Positions 57,954-64,000 of a DNA stretch of 64,000 bases are shown here, piece after piece. The position numbers and the translations under genes are program-made. The first letter of the stretch is position 1, and the number at the start of each line of letters is the position of its first letter. The stretch comes from Nocardioides sp. AX2bis (GTDB lineage Bacteria; Actinomycetota; Actinomycetes; Propionibacteriales; Nocardioidaceae). The DNA lies in the NCBI RefSeq assembly GCF_902506435.1, contig NZ_LR733215.1:198459-262458 (forward strand), in the 5' to 3' direction. The notes beneath the pieces are model-generated. The model searched no databases, was not told the DNA's origin, and saw nothing but the letters and a program-made list of their open reading frames with translations.

Positions 57954-58650
57954 CCCACTAACACTCAGCCGCAGCCATACCGCCGGACCGGGCACGCCCA
58001 CCGGCGATACCGGCACGCCCGGACCTCCCCCGGCCACCGCGGCCCACCCGCTGCCGCGACCGGTCTCGTGACGCTCGCTTCGCTCGCTCCTCGACCACCG
58101 AGGGCTGACCTCCGCTTCTCGACCGCCGAAGGCTGGCCTCCGCTCGTCGACCACCGGGAGCGCCGGTACCGGCGCCCCCGCGCCCTCGGGCTCTCGACTC
58201 GCGATCCGGTGCCACCTGCTGACACCGGATCGCAACCCGACCGCCCCCGCCGGCCCGGGTCACCGGCTGCCGTGGTCGATGTGATCTGCACTCATCGGGT
58301 GCACGCAGATCGCACATCGACTCACCGCGACTGGTCTCGTGACGCTCGCTAGCGCTCGCTCCTCGACCACCGGGCCGCCGGCGCTCGGTCGTCGACCACG
58401 GGATCAACCCGCCCGGGCGCAGACCCCCGCACGTCGACCTGACCGTTTCACGCACCAGGTGCGTGAAAGTCACAGGTCGAGGTCTCGTGACGCTCGCTGC
58501 CGCTCGCTCCTCGACCCCCGGGGCCACCGCTCTCCTCGACCACCGGGGCCAGTTCCCGCTCCTCGACCACCGGGCCTGCACCCGGGCCCAGACGCACCGC
58601 GGCCGCGACCCCCGTGGGGGCCGCGGCCGCGGTGAGGAGGCTGGGTCAGG
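57954..58650. repeat. gene-free repeat region right of the HNH gene
   Basis: About 700 bp with no credible gene. It holds three copies (58062-58100, 58333-58372, 58481-58520) of the core of the 44-bp repeat in inverted orientation, many short CTCGACCACCG-type fragments, and palindromes: 58201-58233 (core GATCCGGTG/CACCGGATC), 58276-58320 (imperfect), and 58446-58468 (11-bp perfect arms, 1-nt centre). Open frames across it are low-complexity Arg/Ser/Asp readings of the repeats. Confidence 0.8.
58595..58634 (-). terminator. GC-rich hairpin after the LVIVD-type gene
   Basis: Arms 58595-58612 and 58617-58634 pair at 17 of 18 positions with a 4-nt loop, 17 nt beyond the stop of the minus-strand gene. 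No T-run follows. Confidence 0.65.
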
Positions 58651-60210
58651 TCAGCCGTTGAAGCTGGGCTGCGACTGCGGGTTGAACCCGCCCTTGGGCT
58701 GGCGCGCGAGGGGGGTCAGGCGCGGGTCCTCGATCTTCAGCACGTCCAGGCCCTGCTGGATGTCGTTGCTGTAGATGTGGCCGCGGTACCAGTAGGCCGA
58801 CCAGGAGCCACCGAGCACGAGACGGGCGTCCGAGATGGGGCCACGGTCGAACCAGCCGATCTCCTTGGGCTTGGCGGCGTTGGTGAAGTCCCAGACCGAG
58901 ATGCCGCCCTGGTACCAGGCCTGCACCATGACGTCCTTGCCCTTGACCGGGATCAGCGAGCCGTTGTGGGCCACGCAGTTCTCGTTCTCGGAGTTGGTGC
59001 GCGGGATCTTGTAGTAGCTGCCGAAGTTCAGCTGGCCGCGCTTGCCGATCGAGTAGATCGCGTCGGCGCCCTTGGTCGGGCCCACGTCCGGGTTGCAGGT
59101 CGCCGCGCCGCCGCCGCCGAGCTCGTCGGTGAAGACGACCTTGGTGCCGGCGTTGTTGAAGGTCGCGGAGTGCCAGAACGCGAAGTTCTTGCGGTCGCGG
59201 ACCGTCTCGGTCACCACCGGGTTGGCCCGGTCCGAGATGTCCATCAGCACGCCGTCACCCATGCAGGCGCCGGCCGCGATGTCCTTGCTCGGGTACGCGG
59301 TGATGTCGTGGCAGCCGCTCGTCGTGGAGGAGTAGTTGCCGGTCGGGTTGCCACCCTCGGGGAAGATCTTCGGCTCGCTGATCAGCTGCGCGCCCTCGGG
59401 GAACGCGCGGGTGATCTTGACGACGCTGATCTTGTCGTGCGGACGGCGGCAGTCCGGGAAGACGTTCTGCGGGCCGTAGGACGACACGTAGACGTAGACC
59501 TGCTTGCCGTTGTCGCTCGGCGCGAGGGTGTGGGTGTGCGACCCGCAGGCGGTCTCGACCGACGAGACGAACGCGGGAGCAGTCGGGTCGCTGATGTCGA
59601 AGACCCGGATGCCCTCCCAGCTCTTCTGGTCCTCCGCGGACTGGGGCAGCGAGGTGCAGGTGTCGTTGCTGCGGCTCGAGTCCACGCTCAGCACGAGCAG
59701 GTCGCCCGAGACCGAGATGTCGTTCTGCGAGCCCGCGCAGACGACCTGCGCGACCTGGACCGGGTCGGCCGGCGTACTGATGTCGTAGACGGTGAAGCCC
59801 TCGTAGTTGCCGGCGAAGGCGTACTTGCCCCGGAAGGCGAGGTCGGAGTTGTAGGCGGTCTCCGCGGCGAACGCACCCTGCTTGGGCACGTTGGCGATGA
59901 GCTCCATGTTGGCGCTCATGTCCATCTCGCCGGACGGGATCTCGGCCTGTGCGGCCGCCGAGTCGCCCGCGACGTCGCAGCCGACGCCGAAGCGGTCGGC
60001 CGCGCTGTTGAGCTGGCGGGCGAGCGCCGGCGGGCAGAAGCCGGCCGTCGAGCTGGCCGCGGCGGCGGCGTCCTCCTCGGCCGAGGCCGAGGTGAGGGCG
60101 GCGGGGACGGTCGCGGCGACGACGGCCGTGAGGAGCGCGCCGGCGAGCAGGGGGCGGCGAAGCGATGATCGCGAGGGGTGCTGAGGGTGCAGTGAGCGGT
60201 CCCGAGACAC
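58651..60210 (-). CDS. secreted LVIVD-repeat / beta-propeller protein
   Basis: The 519-residue precursor has a signal peptide (about residues 18-45, ending near SASA) and a repeated beta-propeller-like body with AFAGNYEGFTVYDISTPADP, GIRVFDISDPTAPAFVSSVE and GGISVWDFTNAAKPKEIGWF, the LVIVD pattern. Ten or so Cys in the mature part may form disulfides. GTG 60210 is the most upstream usable start, with AAAGG about 11 nt away. It is divergent from a DUF305 lipoprotein, a common pairing in actinobacteria. Function unknown. Confidence 0.78.
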   Translation of the reverse strand: MSRDRSLHPQHPSRSSLRRPLLAGALLTAVVAATVPAALTSASAEEDAAAAASSTAGFCPPALARQLNSAADRFGVGCDVAGDSAAAQAEIPSGEMDMSANMELIANVPKQGAFAAETAYNSDLAFRGKYAFAGNYEGFTVYDISTPADPVQVAQVVCAGSQNDISVSGDLLVLSVDSSRSNDTCTSLPQSAEDQKSWEGIRVFDISDPTAPAFVSSVETACGSHTHTLAPSDNGKQVYVYVSSYGPQNVFPDCRRPHDKISVVKITRAFPEGAQLISEPKIFPEGGNPTGNYSSTTSGCHDITAYPSKDIAAGACMGDGVLMDISDRANPVVTETVRDRKNFAFWHSATFNNAGTKVVFTDELGGGGAATCNPDVGPTKGADAIYSIGKRGQLNFGSYYKIPRTNSENENCVAHNGSLIPVKGKDVMVQAWYQGGISVWDFTNAAKPKEIGWFDRGPISDARLVLGGSWSAYWYRGHIYSNDIQQGLDVLKIEDPRLTPLARQPKGGFNPQSQPSFNG

Positions 60211-60276
60211 GAGGCACCGAACCTTTCCGAGAGAGTGGTGCTCTGATGGGTGGGTATGTCGTACCGTGCCCGGGAG

Positions 60277-60981
60277 ATGAATGTAAAGACTCGGGTCCGC
60301 ATTTCCTCGCTCGCCGCACTGGCCGTCGTGGCCGTCGCCGGGCTCTCCGGCTGCGCCTCCGACAGCGGGGGTGACGCCGGTACGCCGCGCGCCGCACCGT
60401 CCGCGTCGACCCCGCCGAGCCCCTCCGAGGGCGTCGTCCTCCAGCCCGGAGGGCCCGGTGAGCCGAACGCCACCGGCGACGCGGTGCAGCAGCAGGCACC
60501 CCAGCCGTGGAACGCCGAGGACGCGACCTTCGTGCAGATGATGGTCCCGCACCACAGCCAGGCCCTCGAGATGGCGGCGCTGGCGCGCACCCGCGCCGAG
60601 GACCCCGGGGTCCGGGCACTGGCGGACCGGATCGGGGCGGCGCAGCTGCCCGAGATCCGGCTGATGTCGGCGTGGATGACCGAGCAGGGCCTCGCCCCCG
60701 AGGACATGGGTGGGATGGACGGCATGGACATGTCGTCGATGGCCGGCATGGAGGGCATGCTCAGCCCCGAGCAGATGGACACCCTCGCCGCGGCGCAGGG
60801 CGCGCGCTTCGACCGCCTCTTCCTGCGCGGGATGATCGCCCACCACGAGGGCGCGGTGACGATGGCCGACGACGTCACCGTGGCCGGCAGCGCCCTCCAG
60901 GTCTCCGAGCTGGCCCTCGACGTGTCATCCGGCCAGTCCGCCGAGGTCGACCGGATGCGCGACCTGCTCCGCACCCTCTGA
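60277..60981 (+). CDS. DUF305-domain lipoprotein
   Basis: The 234-residue protein has a lipoprotein signal with lipobox GLSGCAS (Cys about 27), a Pro/Ser/Gly linker, and the DUF305 ferritin-like repeats MMVPHHSQALEMAALA (about 88-103) and MIAHHEGAVTMADDV (about 195-209), with a Met-rich loop GGMDGMDMSSMAGMEGM between them. The HH motifs and Met loop suggest metal, possibly copper, binding (inference). ATG 60277 is preferred over 60250 because it directly precedes the basic n-region and TACCGT (60262-60267) lies just upstream. Confidence 0.85.
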   Translation: MNVKTRVRISSLAALAVVAVAGLSGCASDSGGDAGTPRAAPSASTPPSPSEGVVLQPGGPGEPNATGDAVQQQAPQPWNAEDATFVQMMVPHHSQALEMAALARTRAEDPGVRALADRIGAAQLPEIRLMSAWMTEQGLAPEDMGGMDGMDMSSMAGMEGMLSPEQMDTLAAAQGARFDRLFLRGMIAHHEGAVTMADDVTVAGSALQVSELALDVSSGQSAEVDRMRDLLRTL

Positions 60982-61015
60982 CACCGCACCCTCTGACACC
61001 GGAACCCCTGACACC

Positions 61016-61067
61016 GCACGACGGGGAACGGCCCCGGGACCGTGGTCCCGGGGCCGTCCTGTCGTGC
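61016..61067. terminator. strong bipartite hairpin between convergent genes
   Basis: A 14-bp perfect stem (61028-61041 with 61044-61057) is enclosed by a further 7-bp stem (61016-61022 with 61061-61067). It lies midway between the DUF305 stop and the M28 peptidase stop and probably ends both transcripts. Confidence 0.8.
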
Positions 61068-61097
61068 GTGCTGCGGTTGCTGCGCAGGCCTGCCGCG

Positions 61098-62672
61098 TCA
61101 GCGGCGGGCGGCGTCGCTGCGCGGCGTGAACGGGCGCGAGGTGCGCTCGTAGTCCGCGTTCAGCGCCTTCGTGCTGGTGCCGTAGCGCGCCGTGGCGTCG
61201 GCCATGGCGTTGGTGAACTGGTTGATCGCGCGCATGTTGACGTTGCTGATGTCGTCGCAGGCCTGGTGGTAGCAGGCGTCGTACGCCTCGCCGGCCGTGC
61301 CGCCGAACAGGGCCGCCTCCTCGTCGGTCTTGACGCCCTCGGCGCCGCTGAACAGACCACCGGCGGGGATGCCCTCGGCGATGAACGGCCCGTAGTCGCT
61401 ACGACCGTTGAACTCGGTCGGGGCGGAGGCCAGGTCCTTGCCGCGGAAGTGCTTGCGGAAGGTCTTCTCGATGGCCGCGGAGCCGGCCGGGCCCTCGGGA
61501 CCGCCGGTCGAGCCGTCGCCGTCGTAGACGAAGCGCGCGAAGTTCGGCGAGCCGATCATGTCGAAGTTGAGGTACATCCGGATGTCGGCGAGCGCGCCCG
61601 GGTTGTCGGCCTTCAGGTCGCTGACGTAGTGGTCGGAGCCGAACAGGCCCTGCTCCTCGGCGCCCCACCAGGCGAAGCGCACGGTGTTGCGGAAGTAGCC
61701 GCGCTCGGCGGCGGCCTCGGCCAGCTCCAGCAGGCCGGCGGAGCCGGAGCCGTTGTCGTTGATGCCGGCCCCCTCGGCCACGCTGTCGAGGTGCGCGCCG
61801 GCCATGACGACGTTGCCGCCGTTGCCGTACGGCGTCTCGGCGACGACGTTCCAGGTGCGGGCGCTCTCGGAGACCGCGTCGACCGCGACCCGGGCCACGG
61901 TGCCGTCGTCGGCCAGGTCGAGCCCGGTGGCGTAGCTGGCGCCGACGGCCGGGATGTAGTCGCCCGGCCCGCCGAGGGTGCCGTTGAGGACGCCGTCCTC
62001 GCCCTCGGTGCCGCGGTTGAAGATGATCGCGGCGGCCGCGCCGGCCTCGCCGGCGTTGGTGACCTTGTCGACGAACCCGCAGGTCCCGCGCTGCATCAGG
62101 GCGATGGAGCCCGCGGGGAAGCCCGCGAAGTCGGCGTCCTCGCAGCCGCTGGTCGAGGTCGCGCTGGGGCTCAGGTCGGTGTCGACCACGACGACCTCGG
62201 CGGTGACGTCGCCCGAGCCGGCGTACTCCATGACCGCGAAGTCCTCGTCGCCGACGTAGGTCGTGGGATCGGGCAAGACCTGCTCGAGCTCGCTCGGGGC
62301 GTTCTCCCGGAACACGTCGACGGTGAACGGCTGCACCTGCGGGCGGTAGCCCGCGTCGCGCAGCCGGTCCACGACGTAGTCCTTGCTGGCCTGGTAGCCG
62401 GGGGTGCCGGTCGAGCGGTTGCCGCCGTTGGCGTCGGAGATGGCCTGCAGGCGCAGCAGGTGCTCACGCACGCCCTGCGGCTTGGTGGCGCGCTGCAGCT
62501 GGCGCGACAGCTGGTCGGCGGACGGCCCGAGGGCCACCGACCTGTCGCTCTTCTTCTCGGCGGCCGAGGCCGTACCGGTGCCGGTGGTGCCGACCGCGGT
62601 GACGCCCAGGGCCAGACCGAGGGCCAGGCCGCCGGCACCGAGCCGGCGACGGGGGGTGAGACGTGAGGACAC
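61098..62672 (-). CDS. secreted M28-family metallopeptidase with PA domain
   Basis: The 524-residue precursor has a basic signal peptide (residues 1-40, cut near ASAAE), a prodomain, a protease-associated insert (about 155-275, GSIALMQRGTCGFVDKVTNA) and the M28 catalytic core: GAHLDSVAEGAGINDNGSGS, WWGAEEQGLFGSDHY and NFDMIGSPN, which hold the two-zinc ligands. It resembles Streptomyces-type secreted aminopeptidases. GTG 62672 has GGGAG upstream. The C-terminal CYHQACDD region has the usual disulfide and the last His ligand. Confidence 0.92.
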   Translation of the reverse strand: MSSRLTPRRRLGAGGLALGLALGVTAVGTTGTGTASAAEKKSDRSVALGPSADQLSRQLQRATKPQGVREHLLRLQAISDANGGNRSTGTPGYQASKDYVVDRLRDAGYRPQVQPFTVDVFRENAPSELEQVLPDPTTYVGDEDFAVMEYAGSGDVTAEVVVVDTDLSPSATSTSGCEDADFAGFPAGSIALMQRGTCGFVDKVTNAGEAGAAAAIIFNRGTEGEDGVLNGTLGGPGDYIPAVGASYATGLDLADDGTVARVAVDAVSESARTWNVVAETPYGNGGNVVMAGAHLDSVAEGAGINDNGSGSAGLLELAEAAAERGYFRNTVRFAWWGAEEQGLFGSDHYVSDLKADNPGALADIRMYLNFDMIGSPNFARFVYDGDGSTGGPEGPAGSAAIEKTFRKHFRGKDLASAPTEFNGRSDYGPFIAEGIPAGGLFSGAEGVKTDEEAALFGGTAGEAYDACYHQACDDISNVNMRAINQFTNAMADATARYGTSTKALNADYERTSRPFTPRSDAARR

Positions 62673-62782
62673 GATGGTGCTCCCAAGAGGTTCCAGGCCC
62701 CGAGCCGATCGGCGGGGCGGTTGCCGCAGAGTAGGGCGCGCCGCCGACACAGGCAACGGTTCTGGGTCCTCCGTCCCGAAGG

Positions 62783-63589
62783 TCAGTGGCCGCCGCCGAG
62801 GCGCTGGTTGACGACCCGGGTCAGCCAGCCCGGCGAGAACCGCGAGCCGAGCGACAGCGCCCGGGTCTGCAGGCCGACCGGGAAGTGGACCTGGTGGATG
62901 GCCGCACGCGGGCGGCTGGGGTGGACCGCGGCCCACACGGCGTCGGCGACCTCCTGCGGGCCGAGGCGGATCCCCAGCGAGGAGGTCGTCCCGGTCTTCA
63001 GCGTCGTGGTCATCGCGGTCTGCACGAACAGCGGCCACATCGCCACGACCCGCACCCCGTGCCGGCCCCACTCCAGGTCGAGGGCCTCGGTGAGCCCGCG
63101 GACGTAGAACTTGGTGGCGCTGTAGTTGGCGAGCTCGGGCTGGCCGTAGATCGCGGAGGCCGAGGCCATGTTGACCACGGTCGCCCGGCCGTGGGCAGCC
63201 GCGGTGGTGCGCAGGTGCTCGTACCCGGCGTGGCAGCCGTTCAGCACGCCGCCGACGTTGATGTCGACCTCGCGGCGGTGCCGCTCGACGTCCTGGTCGG
63301 CGAACCAGCCGCCGACCAGGACCCCGGCGTTGTTCACCAGCACGTCGAGCCGACCGGTCTCGCCGACCAGCGCGTCGACCGCCCCGGCGAAGGCGCCGGC
63401 GTCGGTGACGTCGAGCCGGCCCGTACGCACGGTGCCGCCGAGCCCCTCGACCTCGGTCGCCAGCGTGGCCAGGCCGGCCTCGTCGACGTCGTAGGCACCG
63501 ACCGTCCAGCCCTGCCGGGCGAAGGTGAGGGCGATGGCGCGGCCGATGCCGGCGGCGGCGCCGGTGACCAGGACGGTGGATTGGCTCAT
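62783..63589 (-). CDS. SDR family oxidoreductase
   Basis: A 268-residue classical SDR with TGAAAGIGRAIAL (residues 9-21), NNAGVLVGG and YSATKFYVRGL (catalytic Tyr about 156). Its C-terminal half (HFPVGLQTRALSLGSRFSPGWL) resembles those of membrane-associated SDRs acting on lipids, but the substrate is unknown. TAGGAC (63601-63596) lies 6 nt before the ATG. A 110-bp gap separates it from the M28 gene on the same strand. Confidence 0.88.
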   Translation of the reverse strand: MSQSTVLVTGAAAGIGRAIALTFARQGWTVGAYDVDEAGLATLATEVEGLGGTVRTGRLDVTDAGAFAGAVDALVGETGRLDVLVNNAGVLVGGWFADQDVERHRREVDINVGGVLNGCHAGYEHLRTTAAAHGRATVVNMASASAIYGQPELANYSATKFYVRGLTEALDLEWGRHGVRVVAMWPLFVQTAMTTTLKTGTTSSLGIRLGPQEVADAVWAAVHPSRPRAAIHQVHFPVGLQTRALSLGSRFSPGWLTRVVNQRLGGGH

Positions 63590-63647
63590 GGAGAGGTCCT
63601 ACCAGACCCGACAGGTCGGTGCACACGTGTCCACCGTCACCCGGCGG

Positions 63648-64000
63648 TCACCCCTGGCGCGCGAGCGCCCCCATCGGGTCCCACGCCGGGAGCACGAGCG
63701 GCTCCTGGTCGAGGGCCGCGCGCAGGTCGGCCGGCAGCGCGTCGCGGCGTACCGCGATCTCGAAGACGTACTCGCCGAACCACGAGTCGTTCATGGTCCA
63801 GAAGCCCTTGTCGGCCTTGTCGGTGCCCCACGAGTTCTCCACCCGCCAGCGGCGGGCGGTGGGCCCGTCGGGACCGTCGACCACGTCGACCCCGGTCAGC
63901 AGCATCGCGTGCGTCATCGCGGTCGCGTGGTGGTGCAGGCGGTCGGCCTTGGTCATCGTCGTCGAGGAGCCGTAGAGCGCGTCGTAGTCGAAGAGCGCGG
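63648..64000 (-). CDS. pepC: C1B-family cysteine peptidase (bleomycin hydrolase/aminopeptidase C), C-terminal part
   Basis: About 117 C-terminal residues are visible; the 5' end lies beyond the right edge, so any internal ATG such as the one at 63956 is not the true start. Visible are FDYDALYGSS, the catalytic His in MTHAMLLTGVDVV and the catalytic Asn in WRVENSWGTD, followed by GFWTMNDSWFGEYVFEI, characteristic of PepC/bleomycin hydrolase. The cytosolic enzyme is a hexameric aminopeptidase. The C-terminal tail is short. Confidence 0.9.
   Translation of the reverse strand, partial: ALFDYDALYGSSTTMTKADRLHHHATAMTHAMLLTGVDVVDGPDGPTARRWRVENSWGTDKADKGFWTMNDSWFGEYVFEIAVRRDALPADLRAALDQEPLVLPAWDPMGALARQG

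Noticed and set aside
57954-58650. Genes in the gap right of the HNH gene
   Set aside because: All frames are short and consist of repeated Arg/Ser/Asp strings from inverted repeats and palindromes; no ribosome site or motif.
1-64000. Prophage, integrase, plasmid functions or IS transposase
   Set aside because: No recognisable transposase, integrase, portal, capsid or replication protein was found; the HNH/13E12 segment is the only mobile-like feature.

Overview
The window is very GC-rich, densely packed bacterial DNA with strong third-position G/C bias and many GTG starts. The gene families point to an actinobacterium, most likely Nocardioidaceae or a close relative: an IdeR-type iron box, a mycobacterial-type LexA box, a DesA3-like desaturase next to its ferredoxin reductase, a 13E12/DUF222 HNH gene, a LysE/LysG pair, PucR, and many leaderless promoters. 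The genus is an inference; no rRNA or housekeeping marker is present to fix it.

Layout. 1-7.2 kb: end of a PepSY-like gene, a glutathionyl-hydroquinone-reductase-type GST, an SDR, an AbiEi/DUF559-type protein, a CDF cation exporter, malQ and a small Cys-motif protein, SRPBCC protein. 7.3-11 kb: a three-gene 2-oxoacid dehydrogenase operon (E1alpha, E1beta, E2). 11-14.5 kb: an endonuclease/exonuclease/phosphatase-fold protein, then a four-gene SipW/TasA-like export operon. 14.5-24.8 kb: a sigma factor coupled to an M1-like lipoprotein peptidase, divergent from a Ser/Thr kinase; amidohydrolase; M4 protease; SGNH lipoprotein; PucR regulator. 24.9-27.4 kb: ferredoxin reductase plus acyl desaturase. 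27.4-29.1 kb: S51 peptidase-like protein and an iron-box-controlled DUF2470 protein. 29.1-35.4 kb: a complete Mrp Na+/H+ antiporter operon with fused MrpA-MrpB. 35.5-48 kb: crotonase and beta-propeller pair, GrpB, SDR, divergent lysE/lysG, GGDEF-EAL protein, FadE5-like acyl-CoA dehydrogenase with an operator, Rrf2 regulator, sulfotransferase-like protein, DUF2461. 48.2 kb: tRNA-Gly(CCC). 48.4-54.8 kb: SGNH hydrolase, dcd, and a five-gene iron-siderophore uptake operon behind an iron box. 54.8-58.6 kb: the most unusual part, described below. 58.6-64 kb: LVIVD-type secreted protein divergent from a DUF305 lipoprotein, M28 peptidase, SDR, and the C-terminal part of a bleomycin-hydrolase-type peptidase.

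The 55.9-58.6 kb segment looks like an accessory insertion. A DUF222/HNH (13E12-type) gene has a perfect TCGAAC-N4-GTTCGA SOS box between its promoter elements. Four perfect-period 44-bp tandem repeats lie on its left and three inverted copies of the same repeat core lie on its right. A ribbon-helix-helix (HicB-like) gene next to the left array has lost its start codon and N-terminal half exactly at the array edge.

Two genome-wide style signals also stand out. At least twenty genes have a TANNNT-like -10 box exactly 6 or 7 nt before the start codon, so leaderless transcription is the default here and helps fix starts. Several families of dispersed repeats and long perfect palindromes occupy intergenic gaps, including a 66-bp repeat made of three 22-bp units present at two loci.
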